A stretch of DNA of 64,000 bases, from NCBI GenBank assembly GCA_021838585.1, contig JAKCDE010000006.1, positions 6,393 through 70,392 on the forward strand, read 5' to 3'. The notes beneath the pieces were generated by a model. That model ran no database searches. It saw nothing but the letters and a program-made list of their open reading frames with translations, and was not told the DNA's origin. Origin of the DNA: Nitrospirota bacterium (GTDB lineage Bacteria > Nitrospirota_A > Leptospirillia > Leptospirillales > Leptospirillaceae). Shown in pieces: positions 44,519 to 53,440 of this stretch. Every line of letters starts with the position of its first letter. Within the stretch, counting starts at the first letter, position 1. A program made the position numbers and the translations under genes.

Positions 44519-46245
44519 GCGATGCCTCCCTTTTTCCCCTCTTTCCGGAGTCCTGTCGTGGATGGTTTTCCAGAGCCCTTGAGAAGGGACTTCTGGCGGA
44601 GGTCGACCGGGCCCTTTCCGCAACTCTCGTCGGCCTCTCGGGAGATCTTCCCTGGGAGACCCTCGCTGTTTATGCCGTTGCTTCGGCACTGACGAGCGCC
44701 GCCTCCCGGGAAGGCCATACCCTTCTCGATCTTGCTGGTTCCCCTGATTCTCCCTACTTCGAGGAACTTCCGGATCTCCTCCCGGCCCCCTCCTCCTGGC
44801 CAGGCATTCTCGCGGGCGTGGCCGGAAGTCCGGACCGGCCGGCTCCGATCATTCTCGACCGGGGCGGACTCTATCTCTTCCGGTACTACTGCGCAGAGAT
44901 TCGTGTAGCCGACCTCCTCGGGCGCCGCCTCCTTCTCGACCGCAAAAAAGACCGATCCACTCCCGACACCGCGAAGGAGCTTCTCGACAGACTGTTCCCC
45001 CTGCAGGGAAACCCCTCCGATCCCGTCAATGCCGGGCGGGTTGCGGCTGTCGCATCCCTGACGCGCTCCCTCCTTGTCCTGACGGGGGGGCCGGGAACCG
45101 GAAAAACATGGACGGCCGCCCGGATCCTGGCTCTTCATCGGAGCCTTTCCTCCTCCGCCCGCGTTGTCGCGGCGGCTCCGACCGGAAAGGCCGCCGCCAG
45201 GATGGCCGAGGCATTGTCGGAAACGGATATTCCCGGAGGTCCGCCGCCCACGATGACCCTGCACCGTCTTCTCGGAGCGGGGCGCCAGGGATTCTCCCGC
45301 GGTTCCGGGAACTTTCTGGACTGGGATCTTGTTCTGGTAGATGAACTGTCGATGGTCGACCTTCCCCTCATGGACCGCCTTCTTGCGGCTCTTCCGGACC
45401 GTTCCCGCCTGATTCTGACGGGGGATCGCAATCAGCTGGCCTCGGTCGGGGCGGGTTCTGTCATGGGGGATCTCTGTGGGGCCCTTGAGCGGGGAAAAGT
45501 CCAGGGAGAGGACCACGGGGCACTGACGGTCCTGACCCACAACTTCCGCCAGTCGGCGTCACCGGCCCTCCAGGCCTTCGCCCGGTCCATCGCATCGGGG
45601 GATGCCAAAGGGGCCGTCTCCATGCTTTTGGAGGGGGCTCCGGGGCTAGCATTCCTTCCAGCGGAGCCTGGCTCCCGCCTTCCGCTGGAAGTCCTGCGGG
45701 AGGGATGGGAAAGTCTTTCGCGCATGCCGCCTCCCTGGAGCGGCGGGCTTCCCCTGGGCTCCTTCATGGCCCTGACGGCCCTTCGGGAGGGGCCTTCAGG
45801 GAGCCGGACAGTCAACCGGGCGATTCAGGGACTTTTCCGGCGCCTTCCATCCGGTGCGACCGCTCCTGAACCGGTAATTATCCTCGAGAACAGCTACGAC
45901 ACGGGGCTCATGAACGGCGATCTTGGGATTCTTTTCGACTCCCGGCTTTACGTTGGCAAGGAGCGCGGACTTGTCATCCTTCCGGAGCGGCTCGCTCCGG
46001 AATGGGAGCGCTCCTATGCCCTGACCGTCCACAAGAGTCAAGGATCGGAATTCGACAATGTCGTCCTTCTGATCGGTGCGGTTGACCATCCTCTCCTGAC
46101 CCGCTCTCTCCTCTATACCGCCGCCACGCGCGCCCGCTTCCGCCTGACCGTCTGGGTCTCGATCCCGATCCTGGAACGCATGGTCCTAAGGCAGTCCCGG
46201 CGAACCTCGGCTCTGGCTGACCGCCTTGATGCTGCTCTCATATAG
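44515..46245 (+). CDS. recD: Exodeoxyribonuclease V alpha subunit RecD
   Basis: 5'-3' helicase subunit, 576 residues. The start GTG overlaps the recB stop (GTGA). Walker A GGPGTGKT is at about residues 191-198, Walker B appears as LVDELSMVDL, GDRNQLASVGAGSV is motif III, and YALTVHKSQGSEFDNVVLL and LYTAATRAR are the C-terminal helicase motifs. The N-terminal 120 residues form the domain that contacts RecBC. Together with recC and recB it makes one operon. Confidence 0.95.
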   Translation: MSDASLFPLFPESCRGWFSRALEKGLLAEVDRALSATLVGLSGDLPWETLAVYAVASALTSAASREGHTLLDLAGSPDSPYFEELPDLLPAPSSWPGILAGVAGSPDRPAPIILDRGGLYLFRYYCAEIRVADLLGRRLLLDRKKDRSTPDTAKELLDRLFPLQGNPSDPVNAGRVAAVASLTRSLLVLTGGPGTGKTWTAARILALHRSLSSSARVVAAAPTGKAAARMAEALSETDIPGGPPPTMTLHRLLGAGRQGFSRGSGNFLDWDLVLVDELSMVDLPLMDRLLAALPDRSRLILTGDRNQLASVGAGSVMGDLCGALERGKVQGEDHGALTVLTHNFRQSASPALQAFARSIASGDAKGAVSMLLEGAPGLAFLPAEPGSRLPLEVLREGWESLSRMPPPWSGGLPLGSFMALTALREGPSGSRTVNRAIQGLFRRLPSGATAPEPVIILENSYDTGLMNGDLGILFDSRLYVGKERGLVILPERLAPEWERSYALTVHKSQGSEFDNVVLLIGAVDHPLLTRSLLYTAATRARFRLTVWVSIPILERMVLRQSRRTSALADRLDAALI

Positions 46246-46756
46246 GACTGAGTCCACCGGACAGTCTTCAGAACTCCATCTCTGGTGCTCTTTCGGGGGA
46301 GTCTGACCTTCCCCGTCCCGCAAAGAAATAATCCGACAGCATTCATTCTCTCCGCACGCCCGACCAAAATGGCCGCTCCGAATCCCCCAAGGTTGCCCCA
46401 TACTGGAAGAGGGCTTTCGAAGGCTCCTGTTTTGGACCCCGATAGAAAATATGGCGCCATTATGGCGTGTTTATTTGTTAAATTATTGTATTTGATGTAT
46501 TTTTGTGCGAATTGTGCTTCGGATGGGCTGTCGTTTTCAAGTTTGTCATCAGTTATGCCGATTAAGGATGAGCGGCATTTCATTCGCCCTGATTTTTCCG
46601 GAGGCCCGCCCCAAGCCGACCAAAAAGAATATAAAAAATATATTCCAGCACTGATGGCATTTTCAAAATATTGTGATCATATATTTTAAATTTTTGAAAA
46701 TTTAAATTTATTATATCATTATTTTTTTCAAAAATGTTGATTAGTTATATTTGTAT
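46246..46756. other. Gene-free, increasingly AT-rich spacer
   Basis: After recD the composition drops sharply; about 46440-46790 is markedly AT-rich, unlike anything else in the window. I found no ORF with a credible start or domain. Visible structure is the palindrome ATGGCGCCAT at 46451-46460 and the inverted repeat described at 46685-46706. The stretch suggests foreign origin of, or a special regulatory site for, the cassette that follows. Confidence 0.6.
46685..46706. repeat. Perfect 10-bp AT inverted repeat
   Basis: TTTAAATTTT, two-base spacer, AAAATTTAAA. It lies about 70 bp upstream of the cassette promoter. Could be a protein-binding site, a recombination scar or simple AT-rich chance. 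Confidence 0.6.
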
Positions 46757-46791
46757 TTGACAAGCACCAAATTAGTGTTAGAATGACACTA
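46757..46791 (+). promoter_or_regulatory. Promoter with operator-like inverted repeat for the RHH cassette
   Basis: TTGACA (46757-46762), 16 bp, TAGAAT (46779-46784). The inverted repeat TAGTGT (46773-46778) / ACACTA (46786-46791) straddles the -10 box and ends on the A of the next ATG. A ribbon-helix-helix protein encoded directly behind could bind it and repress its own gene. The start codon lies seven bases after the -10, so the message is predicted to be leaderless. Confidence 0.65.
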
Positions 46792-46976
46792 TGAAAAGGA
46801 TGACGCTGCGCATGAATGAAGCGCTATACAGAGTCATAAAGGAACGGGCCACACGGGAGCACCGTTCGATTCACGCGGAGATTCTTGTCGTCCTTGAACG
46901 CTTCTTCGGGGGGAGTAGGGGAGCGGAACTGGTCGTGGAAGAAAAGGAAGAGGGATCCTCGCCGAGGGATCGCTGA
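46791..46976 (+). CDS. Arc-type ribbon-helix-helix DNA-binding protein
   Basis: 61 residues. The N-terminal strand TLRMNEALYRVIKERA and helix RSIHAEILVVLERFF follow the Arc/FitA-like pattern (RSxxAEIxxxLE). A charged tail follows. There is no Shine-Dalgarno before the ATG at 46791; an in-frame ATG at 46800 is an alternative. No toxin gene is adjacent; the next gene is a coiled-coil protein 60 bp on. It is likely the autoregulator of the four-gene cassette. Confidence 0.75.
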   Translation: MKRMTLRMNEALYRVIKERATREHRSIHAEILVVLERFFGGSRGAELVVEEKEEGSSPRDR

Positions 46977-47036
46977 TGGGGAGGTCCGGCGGGGGCCGGA
47001 AATTACAAACGGATTGAAAACGGAAAGGAATCGACA

Positions 47037-47378
47037 ATGCTTGGTGACAAGGACATCAACAAGATTATCAATGCGGTCAAGGAGTACAACGACCTCCTGG
47101 AGAAATCCTCGGTTGTCATGGACCGCCTGGCGGAGACCAAGAAGCAGTGGGACATCCTCTTGACCGACCGGGATGCCCTTCGGGCGGAATCGGAGAGGAT
47201 GAATCGCTTCATCGCCCAGTTCAAGGAGGACTACCAGAATTTCCATGCAAGGGAATCCCAGTGGGTCAATTCGGTGGCAGATCTTCACACCAAGCTCCAG
47301 TTCATGGTCGATGAACTGAACACCATCGTCAGCCACCACCGGCGGAACTCGGTCGAAGGCAGCGGCGTCATCAACTAA
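47037..47378 (+). CDS. Coiled-coil protein of unknown function
   Basis: 113 residues, predicted mostly alpha-helical with heptad spacing (for example INAVKEYNDLLEKSSVVMDR and LRAESERMNRFIAQFKEDY). No signal peptide or membrane helix is seen, so cytoplasmic. GGAAAGGA is ahead of the ATG. Its stop overlaps a possible ATG of the next gene (TAATG). No family recognised; the arrangement suggests it partners the membrane protein downstream. Confidence 0.75.
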   Translation: MLGDKDINKIINAVKEYNDLLEKSSVVMDRLAETKKQWDILLTDRDALRAESERMNRFIAQFKEDYQNFHARESQWVNSVADLHTKLQFMVDELNTIVSHHRRNSVEGSGVIN

Positions 47379-47422
47379 TGCGGGACCGGTCGACCCGAAA
47401 GGCGACCAACAAGGAGCGAAAG

Positions 47423-48508
47423 ATGAGACACAAGACCCTTTCCAGACCAATATTTCCGGACGACGAACTGATCCGAAAGACGGGGCACGAGGACGGATTG
47501 GCGGGGCTGCCAGCGGGAAGCAGCTACGAGCCCGGCCCCTTCGAGCGGTCGATTATCGCCGCCGGCGAGTCGAAGATCAGCGAAATTTACGCCCAGACGG
47601 CCCAGGAGCTTTACCGCTACGAAGGGCTGTCGTCGAACCTGTCCAACGCCTACGAATCGAACCAGTACCGGCTCAAGGACGTTCTGGTCCGATACAAGAA
47701 CCGCAAGGAGATCGTGGGCCGTGACGTGGTCATTCCTGTTCCCTACTTCATCCACTGGTTGGTTGTGATTCTGCTGGCGATCGGGGAGTTTCCGCTGAAC
47801 GTCGTCGTCTTCCGGATGTTCGGAGAACCGGAGCTGATGACCTACGTCATGAGCATGACCCTCTCCCTGACGCTACCATTGATCGGGGTTTTCCTCGGTC
47901 TTCAGATCCGGACCCTGGTCAAGCCGAAAATTGCCACGGCCATCATGATCTTTCTTGCGCCGGCGACGGTTCTCGGAGCGCTTACCGCCCTCTCCTTCAT
48001 CCGCAATATGTATGTGACCCTCCATGCCGAACACAGGCTGGGTGGAGGCTCGGGCAACATGGTCTATGCCATGTTCGCGATCAACCTTCTGATCTTCCTG
48101 GGCGCTTTCATGGTCTCTTTCTTCGCCCATGACCAGGACTCCGAACTGGATGCCCTGCATGTCGCCGTCGTGCGACTCGACAAGAAGCGGACAAAACTGC
48201 GGGAGAAGCTTTCCCGGGCGATTTCGAAGACGAACGCGGTGATACGCGCCGGTCGCGGCGAGGCGGAGCGTGTCCTCTCCGAAACGTCGGCCAAGATCGC
48301 CATCTACCGCCAGGCAAACATGGCTTCACGCGGAGGAACGGTCGCCCCCTCCTCCTTTTCAAGGAATCCCGAATCTCCCACCCTCAAGAGATGGTGGCCG
48401 GATCTCAGAATTCCGGATGCGGCCGAGTCTATGGCCACGAATCCAGCCCCCAGCGGAAAGCCGAATGACGGGCAGGGCCGGCCTCTATTTTCCACGGGGA
48501 GGGTGTAA
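47423..48508 (+). CDS. Four-helix membrane protein with cytoplasmic coiled coil, unknown function
   Basis: 361 residues. About 100 hydrophilic residues come first, then four hydrophobic segments in two pairs (about residues 106-132, 137-160, 170-190 and 213-235), then a basic helical/coiled-coil stretch of about 60 residues and a proline/serine-rich tail. The ATG at 47423 is preferred because AAGGAG precedes it by six bases; an in-frame ATG at 47378 overlapping the upstream stop is possible. No domain recognised. One base separates its stop from the VWA gene. Confidence 0.75.
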   Translation: MRHKTLSRPIFPDDELIRKTGHEDGLAGLPAGSSYEPGPFERSIIAAGESKISEIYAQTAQELYRYEGLSSNLSNAYESNQYRLKDVLVRYKNRKEIVGRDVVIPVPYFIHWLVVILLAIGEFPLNVVVFRMFGEPELMTYVMSMTLSLTLPLIGVFLGLQIRTLVKPKIATAIMIFLAPATVLGALTALSFIRNMYVTLHAEHRLGGGSGNMVYAMFAINLLIFLGAFMVSFFAHDQDSELDALHVAVVRLDKKRTKLREKLSRAISKTNAVIRAGRGEAERVLSETSAKIAIYRQANMASRGGTVAPSSFSRNPESPTLKRWWPDLRIPDAAESMATNPAPSGKPNDGQGRPLFSTGRV

Positions 48509-48509
48509 G

Positions 48510-49394
48510 ATGAACGCATGGGGAGAGAGGGCCGGCCGATTCCTGGCCGGCCTGGGGATGGGAACTCTGGCCATTCTTTCGGCTCCACCTGTTCCGGGAT
48601 TCCTGCCGGGAGCCGGATCGCCGCAGGTCGCCCGGGCGGAAGAGGGAGTGAGTTCGGGACGGGACATTCTGGTCTTCGTTGACGAAACCGGGAGCACGGG
48701 ACGCCAGTTCGACGTTTACCGGCGGGCTCTTCTCGGCAGGATTGTTCCGGAGCTTAGGGCGGGCGACCGTCTGAGGGTGGCACCGATCGTCGACGACAAT
48801 TCGCTGGTGTCGAGCTTCATGGCGGAAGGGAGCCTTCCCGCCCGTCCCGGCTTCGACAGTCTTTCGGAAAATGAGATCGACTACAAAAACGAGGTCAAGC
48901 AGGAAAAAGCCGAGGACAAGGCGATTCGGGACAAGCTTCTGTCCACCCTCACGGAGAAACTCAAAAAACCAGGGAAGTCCCGGTACACTGATCTGTTCGG
49001 GGCTGCCCGCATGGCTTCCCAGCTTTTTTCCGCCGACCGTCGGCGTCCGATCCTTGTCTTTCTCTCGGACATGCAGGAGGACCGGGGGCGATTTAGGTAC
49101 AAGGACATGAAGTGGAACGCCAGGGATCTCACCCGGGTCGAGAAGGCCTACGGGTTTCCCGATCTAAAGAACGTATGCGTATACGTGATCGGAACGCGAT
49201 CTCCCTCGATCGAGAAAACGCGCAAGATGGGCGAGTTCTGGTTCCAGTACTTCAAAAAGTCCGGAGCCGACATCCGTCCTTCCCACATTGGTTCGATGCT
49301 GATCAACTGGCCGCCGGAGGAGGATTGCGGAAAGCCCCGGGCCCTGCCGAAGAAGGGAGAAAGCTGGCTTCAGAAACTGAGAAAGCAGCTATGA
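48510..49394 (+). CDS. Exported von Willebrand factor A-like protein
   Basis: 294 residues. A signal peptide or anchor (hydrophobic about 10-32; likely cleavage after QVARA) is followed by a VWA fold. The metal-ion-dependent adhesion site is nearly canonical: D58-x-T60-x-S62 in FVDETGST, T160 in SRYTDLFGA and D187 in FLSDMQED. An insertion of about 45 mostly charged residues (about 105-150) separates the first two motifs. Start ATG behind GGGGAGGGTG. It closes the cassette of four genes; a periplasmic partner of the membrane protein is a reasonable inference. Confidence 0.8.
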   Translation: MNAWGERAGRFLAGLGMGTLAILSAPPVPGFLPGAGSPQVARAEEGVSSGRDILVFVDETGSTGRQFDVYRRALLGRIVPELRAGDRLRVAPIVDDNSLVSSFMAEGSLPARPGFDSLSENEIDYKNEVKQEKAEDKAIRDKLLSTLTEKLKKPGKSRYTDLFGAARMASQLFSADRRRPILVFLSDMQEDRGRFRYKDMKWNARDLTRVEKAYGFPDLKNVCVYVIGTRSPSIEKTRKMGEFWFQYFKKSGADIRPSHIGSMLINWPPEEDCGKPRALPKKGESWLQKLRKQL

Positions 49395-49423
49395 AAAAAT
49401 TCGGGAATCCCAGGTTTCGAGGA

Positions 49424-49448
49424 CCCTCCGGTCCCTATGTCCGGAGGG
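49424..49448. terminator. Bidirectional hairpin between the VWA gene and pgm
   Basis: CCCTCCGG (49424-49431) with CCGGAGGG (49441-49448), 9-base loop. It overlaps the pgm stop codon (49435-49437) and lies 30 bp after the VWA gene, between convergent genes. Confidence 0.6.
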
Positions 49449-51090
49449 CCTTTCTGATTTCCCGGTCGGCCGTTTCCAGGATTTCCTGGAGGTGGGCCTC
49501 GCTCCGGGTGCTCTCCCCGTAAATCTTGAGAATTTCTTCCGTGCCCGATGGCCGGGCGGCAAACCACCCCGAGGCGCTTTCGACCTTGATTCCTCCGATC
49601 GGCTGACCGTTTCCCGGAGCGGTTGTCAGGACGCGCAGGACGGGTTCTCCCGCCAGCAGTGCGAGGGGCAGACGCTCCGGAGAGATTTTCCCGAGTGCGG
49701 TCCGGAGGGAGGCATCGGCCGGGGAATCGATCCGCCGGTAATAATGGGGTCCGAACCGCGAGACAAGATCCCTGTAGTGGAGTCCAGGTTCCCGGCCTGT
49801 CACGGCCGCGATCTCCGCGGCGCAGAGGGAGGGGATGAGGGCGTCCTTGTCGGTGGTCCAGACCGTTCCGTTTTGGCGGAGAAAGGATGCTCCCGCGCTT
49901 TCCTCTCCCCCGAGTCCAACGGATCCGTCGAGAAGACCGTCCACGAACCATTTGAACCCGACGGGAACCTCGAAAAGGGGGCGCCCCAGCGATTCCGCGA
50001 CGCGGTCGATCATCCGGCTCGACACGATGGTCTTGCCAACCCGGACTCCGGCCCCCCATGACGGCCGGTGGGAAAAAAGATAGGCGGCCAGAACCGCAAG
50101 GTAATGGTTCGGATTCATGAGGCCGGCGGAGGGCGAAACGATTCCGTGGCGGTCGTGATCTGTGTCGCATCCAAAAGAAATGTCAAATTTTCCCCCCATC
50201 TCCACGAGGCGTTTCATGGCCCAGGGGGAGGAGGGATCCATCCGGATCTTGCCGTCCCAGTCCACGGTCATGAAGGAGAATGTCGGATCGACCGTCTCCC
50301 GGACCACGGTCAGATCGAGTCCGTACGTTTCGGCGATCCGTCCCCAGTAATGGACTCCCGCCCCGCCCAGCGGGTCGACGCCGATCCGGATCCCGGAGGA
50401 TCGGATCGCCTCCATGTCGATGACCGATCCCAGATCGGCCACGTATGCGGACATGTAGTCCCGGGTGTGGATCGTGTCCGCCTCCATCGCCCGATCGAAG
50501 GGGATCCGGCGCACCCCGGACAGTCCTTCCGCCAGAAAGCGGTTGGCCGTTTCCTCGATCCAGCGGGTGGCGGCCGGATCGGCCGGACCTCCGCCGGGGG
50601 GGTTGTATTTGAAGCCCCCATCCTCCGGAGGATTGTGCGAGGGTGTGATGACAATCCCGTCGGCGGGCGAAGGAGGCGCTCCCCCGTCCCGGGGATGATT
50701 GTAGGTCAGGATGGCGTGGCTGACGACGGGAGTGGGGGTCGGTTCATCCCGATCGGAAACGATGGTGGTGACACCGTTGGCCGCGAGAACGGAGAGGGCG
50801 GTGACGAATGCGGGACGGGAGAGGGCGTGCGTGTCGGCCCCGACAAAAAGGGGGCCTTCGATTCCCCGGGACTTCCTGTAGAGGCAGACGGCCTGGGTGA
50901 TGGCCAGGATGTGGTCCTCGTTGAATGTGCCCTCGAAGGCGCTTCCCCGGTGGCCGGATGTTCCGAAAGAGACGCGCTGGGCGGGGTTGCCGGGATCCGG
51001 GCGCTTCGCAAAGAATTCGGTGACGAGTCGGGGAATGTCGACGATGAGGGAAGAGGGGGGGGGCAGTCCGGCCAGGGGGCTCACGCTCAT
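49435..51090 (-). CDS. pgm: Phosphoglucomutase, alpha-D-glucose phosphate-specific
   Basis: Interconverts glucose 1-phosphate and glucose 6-phosphate for glycogen and polysaccharide metabolism. The 551-residue protein has the four phosphohexomutase domains: FGTSGHRG, the phosphoserine loop ITPSHNPPEDGG, metal loop GCDTDHDRHG, sugar loop GGEESAGASF, and the phosphate-binding ARPSGTEEILKIY near the C-terminus. The ATG at 51090 has AAGGAG seven bases ahead and overlaps the end of the HAD gene; a longer open frame is rejected. Confidence 0.95.
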   Translation of the reverse strand: MSVSPLAGLPPPSSLIVDIPRLVTEFFAKRPDPGNPAQRVSFGTSGHRGSAFEGTFNEDHILAITQAVCLYRKSRGIEGPLFVGADTHALSRPAFVTALSVLAANGVTTIVSDRDEPTPTPVVSHAILTYNHPRDGGAPPSPADGIVITPSHNPPEDGGFKYNPPGGGPADPAATRWIEETANRFLAEGLSGVRRIPFDRAMEADTIHTRDYMSAYVADLGSVIDMEAIRSSGIRIGVDPLGGAGVHYWGRIAETYGLDLTVVRETVDPTFSFMTVDWDGKIRMDPSSPWAMKRLVEMGGKFDISFGCDTDHDRHGIVSPSAGLMNPNHYLAVLAAYLFSHRPSWGAGVRVGKTIVSSRMIDRVAESLGRPLFEVPVGFKWFVDGLLDGSVGLGGEESAGASFLRQNGTVWTTDKDALIPSLCAAEIAAVTGREPGLHYRDLVSRFGPHYYRRIDSPADASLRTALGKISPERLPLALLAGEPVLRVLTTAPGNGQPIGGIKVESASGWFAARPSGTEEILKIYGESTRSEAHLQEILETADREIRKALRT

Positions 51091-51779
51091 GGGAGGCTCC
51101 TTTTGGTTAAGAAGGGGGAGGCGAAGAGGGGGCAGTCCGGTGCGAGGAGGTCGGCGATGTGGTCGACGGAAAGGTCGGGGGCCGGGCATGAGACGAACAG
51201 GGAGGAATCGGCGGCGTAGTGACCCTGCTTAGGGAGAACGGTGGTCACTCGGTCCTGCCAGGCTGACTTGAAGGCGGTCAGGATCCGGACCTTGTCGTCG
51301 ATGACGACATAGTGCTCTCCCGGGAAACGCTCCTCGATGTCGGAAAGCATCTGTTCCTTGTGGATGTATATCAGAACCTGTCCGTCGGCCGCATCCCACA
51401 GCCCGGACCGTTCGATCTTGCGTGGCTGGAAGACGGCGTCACCGTCGGACAGGATAACAACTTCTCCGCGCCGCCTGAGGGCTGCGATCACCTCCAGTGC
51501 CTTCGGGTGGAGGAGGGTGTGGAAGGGGTAGTCGACCATCCAGGATGACATGCGCAGAAGGCGCGGATCGTGGAGTTCCTCCTCGCGATAGAGCTGAAGG
51601 GCTCCCAGATAGTCGGCATAGCCGATCCGGCCCCATCGCTCCGTGAAGATCGCCCAGTACCGTTCCCGCGCGGGGAGGCCGTACTCCTCCTCCAGATGAC
51701 GGGCCAGATCGGACTGGAGACGGTCATTGTCGAGCAGCGTATTGTCGACGTCGATCAGAAAGACGGTCTTGGGCTCCAT
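51087..51779 (-). CDS. HAD-family hydrolase
   Basis: 230 residues with the haloacid dehalogenase motifs: nucleophile DVDNTLLDND (D10, D12), motif II LSDGD and the late acidic motif VIDDK. The cap region is helical (about residues 20-95). Substrate cannot be told. Its stop overlaps the pgm ATG by four bases, so the two are translationally coupled and a sugar-phosphate phosphatase is a plausible role. Confidence 0.85.
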   Translation of the reverse strand: MEPKTVFLIDVDNTLLDNDRLQSDLARHLEEEYGLPARERYWAIFTERWGRIGYADYLGALQLYREEELHDPRLLRMSSWMVDYPFHTLLHPKALEVIAALRRRGEVVILSDGDAVFQPRKIERSGLWDAADGQVLIYIHKEQMLSDIEERFPGEHYVVIDDKVRILTAFKSAWQDRVTTVLPKQGHYAADSSLFVSCPAPDLSVDHIADLLAPDCPLFASPFLTKRSLP

Positions 51780-51794
51780 GGCGCGATCCTTCTC

Positions 51795-52289
51795 TCAGGC
51801 CTGTCCACAGGGTTCCCGGGGCAGATCCTCCAGGGGAGAGCCGGGTCCCTCCCACAGGGTGAAATCCTGGAAATCGAAGCCCGGGGCCACCGTGCAGGTG
51901 GCCAGACTGAACGATCCGAGGGAGCGGGCTCGCTGCCACGCCCCGGCAGGCACGACCGCCAGACAATGCGGCGGATCCCTGTCGAGTTCCCAGGTCTCGG
52001 GCATCCCGTCACGCCCAAAGCAAAGATGGAGGGGGGCCCCTCCGATATGGTGCCAGATTTCGCAGGAGGAGACCCGGTGCCAGCGGGTCTCGACGCCCCC
52101 GGGAATCAGAAAGATGATTACCGAAACGGTGGAGCGGACCTGTCCGGTTTCCCGAACTGTCACCTCCTCGATTCCGCGGTGGATCTCCCGATAAAAGCCT
52201 CCTTCGGGATGAGGCATCAGGGCGTGGAGACTGATCTGCCGGAGAATTTCCGGGTTTTCCGGGAAGGATGTTCCGCTCATATCAAGCAT
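51795..52289 (-). CDS. DUF985-type cupin protein
   Basis: 164 residues with the DUF985 cupin pattern: HPEGGFYREIHR, STVSVIIFLIPGG, RWHRVSSCEIWHHIGG with cupin histidines, then VVPAGAWQRARSLGSF and a VAPGFDFQDFTLW end. Relatives are small metal-binding cupins of mostly unknown function, some resembling sugar epimerases. The ATG overlaps the stop of the upstream oxidoreductase (TGATG); an ATG three codons later is possible. Confidence 0.85.
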   Translation of the reverse strand: MLDMSGTSFPENPEILRQISLHALMPHPEGGFYREIHRGIEEVTVRETGQVRSTVSVIIFLIPGGVETRWHRVSSCEIWHHIGGAPLHLCFGRDGMPETWELDRDPPHCLAVVPAGAWQRARSLGSFSLATCTVAPGFDFQDFTLWEGPGSPLEDLPREPCGQA

Positions 52290-53290
52290 CAGAACTTCAG
52301 GCAGATCTTGCCGGTGAAGTTTTCCTCCTCCAGCGCCCGGAAGGCGTCGGGGGCGGAGGAGAAGGGTATGACACGGTCGATGGCGGGCTTTATCCTGTTC
52401 CGGACGATCGCCTTCAGCATCTGCTCGAAATGCGTTCGGCTCCCCACATAGATTCCCTGCAGACGCAGCTGTTTGGCGAGGACGGGGAAGACGGGAAGTT
52501 CGGCCTGGCCCCCGGAGAGGACGCCAATGACCGCCACATGGCCCCCGGGACGGGTGCAGGAAAGAGAGCGTGCGATGGTGCCGGCCCCACCGACCTCGAC
52601 GACGTGGTCGACGCCTTGGCCCTCGGTCCGGGAGAGAACCTCCCGGTCCCATTCGGGAAAGGTCCGGTAGTTGATCCCCGAATCCGCCCCTAACCGGGCC
52701 GCTTTCTCAAGCTTTTGGTCGGATGAGGATGTGACGATGACCTCGGCTCCGGCCATTTTTGCGAACTGGAGGGCGAAAAGGGAAACGCCTCCGGTTCCCT
52801 GCACGAGTACCCTTTCTCCCGGCCGAAGGCTCCCCTGGACGAAGAGCGCGTTCCAGGCGGTCACTGCGGCGCAGGGAAGGGTGGCGGCCTCTTCGAAGGA
52901 GAGGGAGTCCGGAATCCGGACGAGGCCCTCTTCCGGAAGCAGGACCCTCTCCGCGAGCACTCCGTCCCGGTCGCCCCCCAGGGCTATCGCGTGTCTGGGG
53001 GGAGGGCCGTCGATCCAGTTCTGGTGGAAGGTCCCAGCGACCCGGTCTCCGATTTTGACTCTGGAGACGCCAGGACCCGTGGCGACGACCGTGCCGGCTC
53101 CGTCGGAAAGAGGGATAAGTGGGAGGCGGAGATTGGGATAGTGGCCCCGGAGGATGAGGAGATCCCGGTAATTCAGGGAGGCGGCGCGAATCTCGATCAA
53201 CACCTCGCCCGGTCCCGGAACAGGCTCTTCCCGGTCGGTGGGGCGAAGGGCCCCGGGGGTTCCCGGATCGCGGATTTCAAAAACCTTCAT
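52289..53290 (-). CDS. Zinc-type alcohol dehydrogenase-like / quinone oxidoreductase (MDR family)
   Basis: 333-residue medium-chain dehydrogenase/reductase. The N-terminal GroES-like domain has GEVLIEIRAASLNYRDLLILRG but lacks the catalytic zinc cysteine, as in NADPH:quinone oxidoreductases. The Rossmann domain has LVQGTGGVSLFALQFAKMAGA (binding loop near residue 165). The end reads ALEEENFTGKICLKF. Substrate unknown. First gene of the minus-strand run that ends in pgm; divergent from tlpA. Confidence 0.88.
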   Translation of the reverse strand: MKVFEIRDPGTPGALRPTDREEPVPGPGEVLIEIRAASLNYRDLLILRGHYPNLRLPLIPLSDGAGTVVATGPGVSRVKIGDRVAGTFHQNWIDGPPPRHAIALGGDRDGVLAERVLLPEEGLVRIPDSLSFEEAATLPCAAVTAWNALFVQGSLRPGERVLVQGTGGVSLFALQFAKMAGAEVIVTSSSDQKLEKAARLGADSGINYRTFPEWDREVLSRTEGQGVDHVVEVGGAGTIARSLSCTRPGGHVAVIGVLSGGQAELPVFPVLAKQLRLQGIYVGSRTHFEQMLKAIVRNRIKPAIDRVIPFSSAPDAFRALEEENFTGKICLKF

Positions 53291-53440
53291 GGAAGGACTC
53301 CTTTTGAAGAATCGTGGGTCAAGGGAAGACTATCGGATTGTGGGGAGCGATTGCAACGGGATTTTGCCGCTTGGCGACTCTCTTGTGATAAAATCGGCAG
53401 GTACGGATTTTCACCCCGAACCCTCATGACAAGGAAGACC

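Noticed and set aside
46285..46689. Plus-strand frame of 134 codons in the AT-rich spacer after recD
   Set aside because: No ribosome site, composition changes mid-frame from GC-rich to AT-rich, and no domain is visible.
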